A stretch of DNA of 64,000 bases from CAVOHU01 sp963817885 (GTDB taxonomy: Bacteria > Acidobacteriota > Vicinamibacteria > Vicinamibacterales > JAKQTR01): assembly GCA_963817885.1 (NCBI GenBank), contig CAWFQE010000007.1, positions 186,001 to 250,000 on the forward strand, read 5' to 3'. Within the stretch, counting starts at the first letter, position 1; each line of letters starts with the position of its first letter. The position numbers and the translations under genes are program-made. This document shows positions 8,913 to 16,948 of the stretch, piece after piece. The notes beneath the pieces were generated by a model that was not told the origin of the DNA, searched no databases, and worked only from the letters and a program-made list of their open reading frames with translations.

Positions 8913-9848
8913 TCAGTTGACGTAGAACTCGACGCGCGTCTGTCCTGTCGCGCCATTCACTCCATACACTCGCAAGGTCACACCGAATCGTCCGGTGGTC
9001 TCGAAGATACGGGATGTCGTGTTTCCCGTCGTCGTCATCACGAGGTCGCCGAAATCCCATTCGTAGCGTTCGACCAGCGCTGCCGCGCCACCGATGGTCA
9101 GGACCGTCGCTGTGAAGGTGACGTTCTGCAGGCGCACCGGCGCGGTGGGATCGACCTTTACATTGACGGCCAGGGTGTTGCTGCCCCCGACCCGCGCCGT
9201 AATATTCGCCGTCAAGCCGCCGACCTGCGCCGTGACCAGCGCGTCGACCGACGAGAACAGCGTGGTGCGGGCCTGCCCATAGGCATCGGTGAGGACGACG
9301 AGGTTCGACAGCGTCCCGCTGGCGGCGGTGAAGGTGACCGACGCCCCGACGACGGCCTGGCCGGACGCGTCGGTGACGATCGCAGCGATTTCTGACGTGC
9401 TGGTCGAGGTGGGCGTCGAGCTCATCACGATGCGCCCGGGCACCATGCCGATCTGCACCAGCAGGGGAGCGGCCTGAACCGATCCCGAGGCGGCGGTGAT
9501 CGAGGCCGTGCCCGACAGGGTGCCGGCGAGAAGCGTCGCGACCGCCCGCCCGTTGCTCGTATAGGCGGTGGTCGGCTCCATCGCGCCCAGCGTGGAGCGG
9601 AAGGTGACGATCGTGCCGTCTGGTACTGCGGCGCCGGTCGAATCGACCAGGATGGCCGTGATCACCAGGCTGCTGTTGTTGGCCAGCGCGTACGACTGAG
9701 CCGTCAGAGAGATGACGGCGTTGGTCGGCGCCACCGTCAGGGCCCGCTCACAGGAGGCAAGCGACCCGATCGCGCTGGCTGCTGCGAGCATCAGCAGAGT
9801 CCGGCGGATGACTGATCGAGGCTGGGTGCCGAGAATGGATGCGTTCAT
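8913..9848 (-). CDS. Big/PKD-domain lipoprotein, paralogue of the 6.5 kb gene
   Basis: A 311-aa lipoprotein with lipobox LASC ending at Cys33. It has two Big-type Ig domains ('DGTIVTFRSTLGAMEP', 'GASVTFTAASGTLSN') and one PKD-like domain ('YEWDFGDLVMTT') close to the C-terminus. Residue patterns in the first Ig domain match the 6.5 kb gene closely (TLGxMxP, NGxAxxxLxAGTxSG, AASGS), so the two are paralogues. It is convergent with the secretin operon and is probably transcribed from the spacer at 9.85-10.25 kb. Upstream in-frame starts at 9854 and 9893 exist; 9848 gives the shortest normal lipoprotein signal. No enzymatic motif is visible. Confidence 0.78.
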   Translation of the reverse strand: MNASILGTQPRSVIRRTLLMLAAASAIGSLASCERALTVAPTNAVISLTAQSYALANNSSLVITAILVDSTGAAVPDGTIVTFRSTLGAMEPTTAYTSNGRAVATLLAGTLSGTASITAASGSVQAAPLLVQIGMVPGRIVMSSTPTSTSTSEIAAIVTDASGQAVVGASVTFTAASGTLSNLVVLTDAYGQARTTLFSSVDALVTAQVGGLTANITARVGGSNTLAVNVKVDPTAPVRLQNVTFTATVLTIGGAAALVERYEWDFGDLVMTTTGNTTSRIFETTGRFGVTLRVYGVNGATGQTRVEFYVN

Positions 9849-10257
9849 GATCATCTCGCTGTCGCTCACGATGGGACCGTGCCGGGCCAGCACCTGCCGG
9901 AGCGGCGCCGGTGAACCAGTATCAAGACCCGCGCCATCTCGCCCCGCATCTCTGGCGCGTCAGGGCTGCAGGCAGGTCAACACATGATGCTTATCGGCCG
10001 CTTGGCCCATCGCTCATCAGGGCCGGGACCGCGGTCCGCCACCCGGATTGCATATGGCTGCCCGCTGATGCCCGGGGCGACAGGGCGAAACGCTTCAAGG
10101 AACCGTGACGATGTGTGAATTCGGGAGCTCGGTGCGAGCCCGGGAGCGGTGAGGCGAGAGTGGAGCCGCCGCAGACGAGGCGCTCAACGACAGCTACACA
10201 AGGAAGGGGAGATCTCGTCTCGAGCCCACACAATTGGTAGCCACCGTGACGGTGGCG
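9849..10257. other. Intergenic spacer, 409 bp, no gene seen
   Basis: This lies between two minus-strand genes (dCMP deaminase upstream, Big/PKD lipoprotein downstream). I find no convincing ORF with a ribosome-binding site. It should hold the promoter of the lipoprotein gene and the deaminase terminator. I compared it by eye with c-di-GMP-I and TPP riboswitch cores and saw no match, but the leader is long enough to hide an RNA element. Confidence 0.5.
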
Positions 10258-10261
10258 CTAC
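10236..10261 (-). terminator. Terminator-like hairpin at the end of the deaminase gene
   Basis: GTAGCCACCG pairs with CGGTGGCGCTAC across a three-base loop, with a two-base bulge. The stem overlaps the stop codon of the minus-strand deaminase gene. No T-run follows on the minus strand, so any termination would be weak or need another factor. Confidence 0.35.
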
Positions 10262-10761
10262 AACTGCCGCACGACCGTGCCGGCCTCGGTGAGGAGATCC
10301 GCCACCAGCGGGTCGTTGTTGTAGTCGAAGTGGTAGTAGATCGTCCGTACGCCCGCCGCCGCCAGCACCTTCGCGCAATTGATGCACGGGAAGTGGGAGA
10401 TGTACGCGGCAGATCCCGCGACGCTCACGCCACGCCGCGCGGCATCCGCGATCGCGTTCTGCTCGGCATGGACGGTTGCCTGTTCGTGACCGTCGCGCAA
10501 CCGGGACTGGTGCGGAGTGCCCGGCAGGAATCCGTTGTACCCGGCAGCCACGATCCGATTGCGGTGCTCGCCGCCCGACACGAGCACGCAGCCGACGTGC
10601 AGCCGCCCGCACGCCGAACGGGACGCCATCAGCAGCGAGGTGGCCATGAAGTATTCGTCCCACGATGGCCGGGCCTGCCGGTTCTCGAGCAGTTGCGCGA
10701 GGTCGTCCACAAGGGTGGGTGCCGAAAGGGAAAGGTTGGGCGCGGTGGGGTCAACTGGCAT
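10258..10761 (-). CDS. dCMP/cytidine deaminase family zinc enzyme (ComEB-like)
   Basis: A 167-aa protein of the deoxycytidylate deaminase family. The zinc site is complete: HAEQNAI (His and catalytic Glu) and PCINC (two Cys). The N-terminal 'SWDEYFMATSLLMASRSACGRLHVGCVLV' and 'GYNGFLPGTPH' are typical of dCMP deaminases, which convert dCMP to dUMP for dTMP synthesis. Length is normal for the bacterial family. Allosteric dCTP/dTTP regulation seen in some homologues cannot be judged here. It stands alone, followed by a 409-bp spacer, with a small predicted membrane protein gene upstream. Confidence 0.88.
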   Translation of the reverse strand: MPVDPTAPNLSLSAPTLVDDLAQLLENRQARPSWDEYFMATSLLMASRSACGRLHVGCVLVSGGEHRNRIVAAGYNGFLPGTPHQSRLRDGHEQATVHAEQNAIADAARRGVSVAGSAAYISHFPCINCAKVLAAAGVRTIYYHFDYNNDPLVADLLTEAGTVVRQL

Positions 10762-11140
10762 GACGCCATCCTATGTCGGGTTTCGCTGAAGAGGAAAGGG
10801 GCTTGAGCGAGACGGCCTGCCAAGGCTCGGAGGGGAATGTTGGGGGGGCGGGCGCCTTATCGCCGCCACCGGGCGCGAAACGAACGGTCTGACAGGGTCC
10901 GGACCGGCCGATGCGAGCGTTCCTGAACCTCGAACAGGCAGTCGAGGACCGACATCAGCGCGATACAGCCGATGGCAAGAATGGCGAATGTCATGGCGAC
11001 TCCTTGCGCCTCGATATCGAGCAAGAGTCGGGCCAAACGTCAGGCGTAGGAAACACAGGAATATCGCGTGGTAGGTGTGCGGTGTGTGCGCAGCAGCTAC
11101 AAGATCCTGTTGCCGCGATCCCCGGGAAATTGGACTTGGA
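10762..11140. other. 379-bp gap between deaminase and fahA genes
   Basis: The only candidate gene seen here is the 45-aa minus-strand ORF at 10857-10994. The remainder (about 100 bases towards the deaminase and 145 towards fahA) shows no further ORF with a ribosome-binding site and no tRNA. Confidence 0.5.
10857..10994 (-). CDS. Predicted 45-aa single-pass small membrane protein
   Basis: A short ORF in the gap between fahA and the deaminase gene. It has a near-perfect Shine-Dalgarno (AAGGAG) five bases before the ATG at 10994. The product begins with a hydrophobic segment of about 20 residues (MTFAILAIGCIALMSVLDCL) and ends with a strongly basic tail rich in Arg (pattern RSHRPVRT...RARWRR). 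The layout is that of small N-out/C-in membrane proteins. I recognise no family. It is about 150 bases beyond the fahA stop on the same strand, so it could be a distal cistron of the tyrosine operon or independent. Support comes from the ribosome-binding site and composition only. Confidence 0.5.
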   Translation of the reverse strand: MTFAILAIGCIALMSVLDCLFEVQERSHRPVRTLSDRSFRARWRR

Positions 11141-12463
11141 TCAGCCCGGTGCGGGAACCACCAGGCCCCGGCATTCGCCGAACCCGATTGCCGCTGCGTT
11201 GGCCTTTGCGCAGCGCCCGTGGAAAACAACCTCGTCGCCATCCTCGAGGAAGGTACGGCGCTCTCCGGTCGGGAGCTCGAGAGGCGCAGCGCCGCGATCG
11301 GTGAGCTCGAGCAGGCATCCCCAGCTTGCCCTGTCCGGCCCCGATATTGTGCCTGTCGCAATCAGATCACCCGGCCTCAGATTGCACCCGTTGCTGGCGT
11401 GGTGGGTCACCAGCTGGCCAATGGTCCAGTAGAGGTCCGCGAGCGTCCCGTGGCTGACAATCATCGGCTCCAGCCCGGCCTCCGCCATCCTGGCGGTCCG
11501 CAGGCGGACTTCGATTTCGACGTCGATGCCGCCACGTTCCCGGTTCGATGGCGAATCGAGATACTCGAGCGGTTCCGGATCCCCGTGGGGCCGCCGGAAC
11601 GAAGCGCGCCTGAACGGCTCCAGGGCTTCCATCGACACCACCCATGGGGAGATGCTGGTCGCGAAGCTCTTGGCAAGGAAGGGGCCGAGCGGCTGGTACT
11701 CCCACTGCTGGACGTCGCGAGCCGACCAGTCGTTCACCAGGCAGAGTCCGAACAGATGCTCGTCGACGCCGTTCAATGGAATCGGTGACCCCTGCGCATT
11801 GCCAGGTCCGATGAACGCCCCGATTTCCGCTTCATAGTCGAGCCGGCGAGTCGGCCCGAACACGGGCGGGCCCGGCGGATCGGAACGGATCTGGCCTCTC
11901 GGCCGGACCACCCGCGCTCCGCTTGCCACCACCGAGGATGCGCGGCCGTGGTAGCCGATGGGAACGTACTTGTAGTTGTCGAGCAGTGGATGCTCCGGGC
12001 GGAACATGCGTCCGACGTGGGTGGCGTGGAACACCGACGCATAGAAATCCGTGTAGTCCCCGATGGATGCGGGCATGAACAGCTCGACGGAATCCTGGGG
12101 GATGAGGTGGGCCTCTGCGATGCGCCGGTGGCGGGCGATGTCCTTGTCGCCGGCGCTCAGGACGTCGTGAAGTGCCAGTCGCAGCGCACTCCAGCCTGGC
12201 CTGCCGAGCGCCATCAGCGCATTCAACGACGAAGACGAACAGGCATCTGCGGCGCCGGCCGCGGGCCCCTCGAACAGCCCCTCCCGGCGGCAGGAGGCCA
12301 CGTCCAGCACGAAGGTGCCAATCGCGACCCCCACCCGGGGCGTGTCGTGGGAATTGCGCCTGCCGAACACGCCGAACGGGAGGTTCTGGATTGGGTAGTC
12401 GGTGCCGGGCGCGTTCGCGGACTCCACCCAGCTTCGCGCACCGGGGTCGTGGGTGCGATTCAC
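11141..12463 (-). CDS. fahA: Fumarylacetoacetase (fumarylacetoacetate hydrolase)
   Basis: A 440-aa FAH, full length for the eukaryote-like bacterial type. It splits fumarylacetoacetate into fumarate and acetoacetate, the last step of tyrosine/homogentisate breakdown. The N-terminal SH3-like domain ('NLPFGVFGR') is followed by the catalytic barrel, with 'DYTDFYASVFHATHVGRMFRP' (metal Asp and catalytic His), 'LDYEAEIGAFIG' (two metal Glu), 'LVNDWSARDVQQWEY', and 'NLRPGDLIATGTISGP'. It is third in the minus-strand block hpd-hmgA-fahA, about 112 bases after hmgA. No maiA isomerase gene is in the window. Confidence 0.95.
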   Translation of the reverse strand: MNRTHDPGARSWVESANAPGTDYPIQNLPFGVFGRRNSHDTPRVGVAIGTFVLDVASCRREGLFEGPAAGAADACSSSSLNALMALGRPGWSALRLALHDVLSAGDKDIARHRRIAEAHLIPQDSVELFMPASIGDYTDFYASVFHATHVGRMFRPEHPLLDNYKYVPIGYHGRASSVVASGARVVRPRGQIRSDPPGPPVFGPTRRLDYEAEIGAFIGPGNAQGSPIPLNGVDEHLFGLCLVNDWSARDVQQWEYQPLGPFLAKSFATSISPWVVSMEALEPFRRASFRRPHGDPEPLEYLDSPSNRERGGIDVEIEVRLRTARMAEAGLEPMIVSHGTLADLYWTIGQLVTHHASNGCNLRPGDLIATGTISGPDRASWGCLLELTDRGAAPLELPTGERRTFLEDGDEVVFHGRCAKANAAAIGFGECRGLVVPAPG

Positions 12464-12575
12464 CTCGATTCCGCCTTTGGACAGGACCGCCGTGTGAGGG
12501 GGTGGGCCACGATTCCGGTGCCTGACTCCCGGCCCGGGCGGGAGCGGTGAAGCGCCTCGACCGGCCGGCGTTCAC

Positions 12576-13742
12576 TCATAGTGCGCCGCCTTCGATCCAG
12601 GATCGATAGTAGTGCGGGTCTTCGATGGTCAAGGCGGTTCGGGCCACATTGAGCGGGCGAAACGTGTCGACCATCACCGCCAGCTCGGCGGTCCTGGCCT
12701 GGCCGAGAGAGGCTTCGGTCCGCCCGGGATGGGGCCCGTGAGGGATCCCGTCGGGATGAAGCGTGATCGACCCGTACTCGATGCCCTTGCGGCTCATGAA
12801 CTCGGGCGTCGCGTAGTACAGCACCTCGTCGGACATCACGTTCGAGTGATTGTATGGAACCGGAATGGCCGCCGGGTCGAAGTCGTAGGGCCGCGGACAG
12901 AAGGAGCACACGACGAAGCCGTCGCCCTCGAAGGTCTGATGGGTGGGCGGGGGCAGATGCACACGCCCGACGCGAGGCTCGAAGTCGTGAATGCTGAAGG
13001 CCCACGGATAGTAGTAGCCGTCCCACCCGATCAGGTCAAAGGGGTGATGATCGACAACTACCCCGATCAGGCGGTTGTCCTTCTTGACGACGATCGTGAA
13101 CTCGCCGGCCTCGTCGATGGTCCGAAGGTTCTCGGGCAGGCGAATGTCCCGTTCCGAGAACGGTGCGTTCTCCGTCAACTGGCCGTCTTCGTTCCGGTAA
13201 CGGGCGGGGACCCGCAGGTATCCCCGGCTCTCGACGATCAGGCATCGGGCCGGCCGCTCGGTGAACGTCACCCGGTGGAGGATGCCGCGCGGAACGACGA
13301 GATAGTCACCGCGGGAGAACTTCAGGTCTCCCATCGGGCATTCGAGGACGCCGGCGCCGTCGCTCACGAAGATGAGCTCGTCGCCCTGCGCATTCCGGTA
13401 GAAATAGCTGTCGTCTTGCTCCGGCTGCGCGAAGAGCAGCGCCACGTCTTCGTTGAACAGGATTGGCACGCGATCGGCCGTCACGCTTCGGGATGTCTCG
13501 AGCAGCGACGTCCGGAAGTGGCGATGCCGGAACGCCGGCTCGTGATCGGTCTCCCACGGCAATGCCTTGATGACCGAGACGCTGGCAACCCGGGTCGGCT
13601 GGTACAGGTGGTAAAGCAGTGATGAAGGGCCGGTGAACCCCTTGTTGCCGATGAGTTCCTCGGCGTAGAGGCCTCCGTCGGGCCGCCGCATCTGGGTGTG
13701 GCGCTTCCTGGGGACCTGTCCGACTGCCTTGTAGATTGGCAT
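12576..13742 (-). CDS. hmgA: Homogentisate 1,2-dioxygenase
   Basis: A 388-aa cupin-fold dioxygenase that opens the homogentisate ring to maleylacetoacetate using Fe(II). It is of the shorter bacterial type (classical enzymes are about 430-445 aa). Candidate iron ligands are His299 and Glu306 in 'PYNHSNVMSDEVLYY', and His335 in 'DGIPHGPHPG'. The spacing between the first His and the acidic ligand is one residue longer than in human HGD if Glu306 is used, or identical if Asp305 is. The start lies 2 bases downstream of the hpd stop, so the two are almost certainly co-translated. Confidence 0.93.
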   Translation of the reverse strand: MPIYKAVGQVPRKRHTQMRRPDGGLYAEELIGNKGFTGPSSLLYHLYQPTRVASVSVIKALPWETDHEPAFRHRHFRTSLLETSRSVTADRVPILFNEDVALLFAQPEQDDSYFYRNAQGDELIFVSDGAGVLECPMGDLKFSRGDYLVVPRGILHRVTFTERPARCLIVESRGYLRVPARYRNEDGQLTENAPFSERDIRLPENLRTIDEAGEFTIVVKKDNRLIGVVVDHHPFDLIGWDGYYYPWAFSIHDFEPRVGRVHLPPPTHQTFEGDGFVVCSFCPRPYDFDPAAIPVPYNHSNVMSDEVLYYATPEFMSRKGIEYGSITLHPDGIPHGPHPGRTEASLGQARTAELAVMVDTFRPLNVARTALTIEDPHYYRSWIEGGAL

Positions 13743-13744
13743 GG

Positions 13745-14833
13745 CTAGAGATTTCCGCGCCGCGCCTGTTCGCGCTCGATGGATTCGAAGAGCGCCCTGA
13801 AATTGCCCTTGCCAAACCCGCGGCTGCCTTTGCGCTCGATGATCTCGAAGAACAGCGTGGGCCTGTCTTCGACGGGCTTGGAGAACAACTGGAGCAGGTA
13901 CCCCTCTTCATCCCGATCGACGAGCAGACCGAGTGCGCGAACTTCGGCCATCGACTCGTCGATCGCGCCGACGCGTCCGGGCATCTGGTCGTAGTAGCTC
14001 GGCGGCACGCTGAGAAACTCGACCCCGTTCTGCCGCAACCGACCGACCGTGCCGACGATATCGGAGGTAAGCAACGCGATGTGCTGGACTCCCGGTCCGC
14101 GGTAGTAGTCCAGGTACTCGTCGATCTGGCTCTTCTTCTTCCCGGGCGCCGGTTCGTTGAGCGGGAACAGGACGGCGTGCGAATCGTCGGACATCACCAC
14201 CGACATGAGCGCGCTGTATTCGGTCGAGATGTCCTTGTCGTCGAAGGTGATGTAGCGCGAGAACCCGAGCACGCGGCTGTACCAGTCGGCCCAGGTGTTC
14301 ATCCGTCCCAGTTCGACGTTGCCGACGATATGGTCGATCCGCAGGATGCCGGCATCGTGGCCGGACGCGTCCCGCGGCTCGTAGCCCGGCAGGAACGGCC
14401 CCCGGTAGTCGCGGTACGACAGAAAGGAATGGATGGTGTCCCCATAGGTGGCGATCGACGCGTGTCGAACGGTGCCGTGGCCGTCGCGCAGGTCGGAGGG
14501 CGGATCGACCGGCTGAGCGCCGCGGGCAACGGCCTCGGCATACGCGGCGTCAGCGTCCTCGACGTGAAACGCGATGTCGCGCACCCCGTCTCCATGGAGC
14601 CGAAGATGGTCACTGACCGGCCCGTCCGGGCCGAGTGGCGTGGTGAAGACCAGGCACGCCTTGCCCTGCCGCAACGCGTAGGAGGAACGATCGCGGCGGC
14701 CGGTTTCGAGGCCGGCGTACGCGAACTCCGTAAAGCCGAACGCGTTCCGATAGTAGTAGGCGGCCTGTCTGGCGTTGCCCACCCAGAACTCGACGTGGTG
14801 GATGCTCTTCAACCGCAGCGGATTCGTGCGCAT
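13745..14833 (-). CDS. hpd: 4-hydroxyphenylpyruvate dioxygenase
   Basis: A 362-aa HPPD converting 4-hydroxyphenylpyruvate to homogentisate with Fe(II) and O2. It has two vicinal-oxygen-chelate domains. The facial triad is visible as His168 (RIDHIV), His251 (GVQHIAL) and Glu330 (FFEIIERKG), and the C-terminal 'GFGKGNFRALFESIE' is the family gate helix. The ATG at 14833 was chosen over an upstream in-frame start at 14956 because it has an AGAAGG ribosome site and begins normally ('MRTNPLRLKSIHHVEFWVGN'). It is first in the operon hpd-hmgA-fahA. A likely -10 element sits just upstream. Confidence 0.95.
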   Translation of the reverse strand: MRTNPLRLKSIHHVEFWVGNARQAAYYYRNAFGFTEFAYAGLETGRRDRSSYALRQGKACLVFTTPLGPDGPVSDHLRLHGDGVRDIAFHVEDADAAYAEAVARGAQPVDPPSDLRDGHGTVRHASIATYGDTIHSFLSYRDYRGPFLPGYEPRDASGHDAGILRIDHIVGNVELGRMNTWADWYSRVLGFSRYITFDDKDISTEYSALMSVVMSDDSHAVLFPLNEPAPGKKKSQIDEYLDYYRGPGVQHIALLTSDIVGTVGRLRQNGVEFLSVPPSYYDQMPGRVGAIDESMAEVRALGLLVDRDEEGYLLQLFSKPVEDRPTLFFEIIERKGSRGFGKGNFRALFESIEREQARRGNL

Positions 14834-14856
14834 CGGTTGCCTTCTGGAAGGATCTG

Positions 14857-14862
14857 AATATA
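14857..14862 (-). promoter_or_regulatory. Probable -10 element for hpd-hmgA-fahA
   Basis: TATATT on the minus strand (five of six consensus bases), 23 bases before the hpd ATG, which would leave a leader of roughly 15-18 bases holding the ribosome site. I see no good -35 at the usual distance. Confidence 0.4.
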
Positions 14863-14913
14863 CGTTCGCACACCAGGGCACCTTCGGGCAAGTCGGGGGC
14901 CGGCCACTTCCGA

Positions 14914-14919
14914 TATAAT
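14914..14919 (+). promoter_or_regulatory. Consensus -10 (TATAAT) for acylphosphatase-apt
   Basis: A perfect TATAAT 24 bases before the GTG of the acylphosphatase gene, in the divergent spacer opposite the hpd promoter. No recognisable -35 lies 16-18 bases upstream. Confidence 0.5.
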
Positions 14920-14943
14920 TCACGGCTGCGCGAGGTCGCCGAG

Positions 14944-15225
14944 GTGATTGAAGCACGGCTGTATCGGATTACCGGCAGGGTTCACGGTGTCGGGTTCCGC
15001 ATGTTCACCTACGACGCCGCGTCTCGGGAGGGCGTGACGGGTTACGTGCGCAACCTCCCCGACGGCAGTGTCGAGGTCCTGGCGGAGGGCGACCGTGAGG
15101 CGCTTGCGCGCCTGGACCATGCGCTCTGGCAGGGACCCGCCGGCGCGCGCGTCGACAGCGTCGACCTGCAGGAGGTGCCGCCAACGGGCCGGCACCTGGA
15201 GTTCTCGATCAGGAGTTCCCCGTAG
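14944..15225 (+). CDS. acyP: Acylphosphatase
   Basis: A 93-aa acylphosphatase with a GTG start. It has the family signature GRVHGVGFR near the N-terminus, with the phosphate-binding Arg, and GYVRNLPDGSVEV with the catalytic Asn. It hydrolyses the carboxyl-phosphate bond of acyl phosphates and has full family length. It is followed after 14 bases by apt, so the two probably share the TATAAT promoter upstream. It is divergent from hpd. Confidence 0.93.
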   Translation: MIEARLYRITGRVHGVGFRMFTYDAASREGVTGYVRNLPDGSVEVLAEGDREALARLDHALWQGPAGARVDSVDLQEVPPTGRHLEFSIRSSP

Positions 15226-15239
15226 CCACGAGGTTGAGG

Positions 15240-15785
15240 ATGGTGCTGACACGACCGGATGCCCAGGTAATCGACAGCCTCAAGTCGCTCATCAGGAGCG
15301 TTCCAGACTTTCCCAAGCCGGGGATCGCGTTCTACGACATCACCACGCTGCTCGGCGATTCGGCCGGATTTGGCCTGGCGATCGACGCCATGGCGGCTCC
15401 GTTCATCGAGGAGGGGATCGAGGTCGTCGTCGGCATCGAGAGCCGGGGGTTCATCCTGGGCGGGGCGGTCGCCGACCGGCTCGGCGCGGGATTCTGTCCC
15501 GTCCGGAAACCGGGCAAGCTCCCGTGGAAATCGATTCGGGAGACGTTCGACCTCGAGTACGGCAGCGACGCCATCGAGATTCACGAAGACGGCGTCCGGC
15601 CCGGGCAGCGCGTGCTCGTCATCGATGACGTGCTGGCGACGGGAGGCACCGCACGTGCCGCCACCAGGCTGGTCAAGCGCCTCGGCGGCCACGTCTGCGC
15701 GCTGGCGTTTCTGATCGAACTGTCGTTCCTCGAGGGCCGGGAGAAGGTGTCAGGCGAAGAGGTCTTCAGTTTGCTGACGTACTGA
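15240..15785 (+). CDS. apt: Adenine phosphoribosyltransferase
   Basis: A 181-aa type I phosphoribosyltransferase that salvages adenine and PRPP to AMP. It has 'VPDFPKPGIAFYDITTLL' at the N-terminus, as in Apt, and the PRPP-binding loop 'VLVIDDVLATGGTARAA'. The ATG at 15240 was chosen over an in-frame TTG at 15234. It lies 14 bases after the acylphosphatase gene and 14 bases before the OmpA-like gene. Confidence 0.93.
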   Translation: MVLTRPDAQVIDSLKSLIRSVPDFPKPGIAFYDITTLLGDSAGFGLAIDAMAAPFIEEGIEVVVGIESRGFILGGAVADRLGAGFCPVRKPGKLPWKSIRETFDLEYGSDAIEIHEDGVRPGQRVLVIDDVLATGGTARAATRLVKRLGGHVCALAFLIELSFLEGREKVSGEEVFSLLTY

Positions 15786-15799
15786 CCGATACGACGGGC

Positions 15800-16780
15800 A
15801 TGAAGAGACGAACGACCCGGACCGCCCCGGTTCTGGTGCTGGCCGCCCTGCTCGCGGCTGCGTATTTTGGCACCATGTCGGCAGACTCCAAGCGCTACCG
15901 CGCACACATCTTCCCAAGCCGGGCCCAGCCGGCCGCCTCGGTTCCCGTCGAGGATTTTCGGGTCAACGAGAGCGTGACCGACAACGGGGGGGTCCAGTAT
16001 TTCTGGCTCCATACCCCGGAGGGCGCGTTCAAGTTCCCCTTCGAGACGATCGAATCCGTCGAGTTGACGAGATTTCTCGGCCTGGCACGCGGCAACATCG
16101 CGCAGTACGAAGCGCGGATCTTCGGGAAAGTCGACACGCGGACGGGCACGCTCGACATCGTGAACATGCGAGGGGTGAGCCGCGGCGTCGAGTGGTACAT
16201 GATGCCGGGCGTCCAGCCCGACAGGGGCGAGGGGCTCTACAGGATCGTGTTCGGCGACACGGCCGGCGAGCCGGTCATGCCGACCCCGCCGCCGCCGGCC
16301 CGTGAAGTGTCGCCGCCCCTGGTGCCGCCGGCCCCGATCGGAGGGGGCGAGGCGGGCGCAGCGGGCGCGGCCGGAGGCGCCGCGCGCGGTCTCACGAAGG
16401 AGGAGCTGTTCGCACGAAAGACCGTTGAGCAGCTGAACGCGGAAAAGCCGCTGCTCGACGCGTTTTTCGATTTCGACAAGGCCGACCTTCGCGTCGAGGC
16501 GCAGACGGTGCTCCAGCGCGACGGCCAGTGGCTCACCAAGTGGGCCAGCGTGAAGGTTCGCGCCGAGGGCTACGCCGACGTCCGCGGCAGCAACGAATAC
16601 AACCTGGAGCTCGGAGAGCGCCGCGCCGAGGCGGTCAAGGCGTTCCTGGTGAGCCAGGGCGTGCCAGCCGATCGCATCGCGGTGGCGTCGATGGGCAAGA
16701 CCGAGGTGTTCTGCTCAGAGCAGACCGAAGCGTGCTGGGCCCGGAACCGGCGCGCACGATTCATCATCACGGAAAAGTAG
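15800..16780 (+). CDS. OmpA-family envelope protein
   Basis: A 326-aa protein with an N-terminal hydrophobic anchor or signal (about residues 9-24). A domain of about 120 residues that I do not recognise follows, then a Pro/Gly/Ala linker (about 150-200). The C-terminal OmpA/Pal peptidoglycan-binding domain (about 215-326) has 'FFDFDKADLR', 'AEGYADVRGSNEYNLELGERRAEAVKAFL', and 'RNRRARFIITEK'. Residues corresponding to the diaminopimelate-binding Asp and Arg of OmpA domains are present. It probably holds the peptidoglycan from the periplasm. The bona fide Pal is at 56.7 kb, so this is a second OmpA-like protein. Confidence 0.78.
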   Translation: MKRRTTRTAPVLVLAALLAAAYFGTMSADSKRYRAHIFPSRAQPAASVPVEDFRVNESVTDNGGVQYFWLHTPEGAFKFPFETIESVELTRFLGLARGNIAQYEARIFGKVDTRTGTLDIVNMRGVSRGVEWYMMPGVQPDRGEGLYRIVFGDTAGEPVMPTPPPPAREVSPPLVPPAPIGGGEAGAAGAAGGAARGLTKEELFARKTVEQLNAEKPLLDAFFDFDKADLRVEAQTVLQRDGQWLTKWASVKVRAEGYADVRGSNEYNLELGERRAEAVKAFLVSQGVPADRIAVASMGKTEVFCSEQTEACWARNRRARFIITEK

Positions 16781-16810
16781 AGCGCTCGGCCGCAGCCGAA
16801 CGCACGGATG

Positions 16811-16852
16811 GAGGCCGTCAGGCCGGGCACGTGCGCCCCGCCTGCCGGCCTC
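16811..16852 (+). terminator. Strong GC hairpin downstream of the OmpA-like gene
   Basis: A 13-base stem (GAGGCCGTCAGGC with GCCTGCCGGCCTC, one mismatch) with an inner GGGC/GCCC pairing, 30 bases after the stop. There is no T-run, so it may be a factor-assisted or stabilising hairpin. It separates the apt-ompA unit from the tRNA gene. Confidence 0.4.
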
Positions 16853-16925
16853 TCGGCATTCCAGGCTGCCTGGATGTGAGGTTGGAGGCGTCACCTGCCC
16901 CGTGCCTCGAGCCATCCTCCTGATC

Positions 16926-16931
16926 CATAAT
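16926..16931 (+). promoter_or_regulatory. Probable -10 (CATAAT) for the tRNA gene
   Basis: CATAAT (five of six) ends 17 bases before the mature tRNA 5' end, leaving a short leader for RNase P. No clear -35 is visible. Confidence 0.35.
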
Positions 16932-16948
16932 GTGAGGTCCATCTTCGG

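Noticed and set aside
9849..10257. Possible riboswitch (c-di-GMP-I or TPP) in the long spacer before the Big/PKD lipoprotein
   Set aside because: On either strand I could not find the conserved cores (for example the CAAAGC region of the GEMM motif or CTGAGA of TPP). A covariance search would decide.
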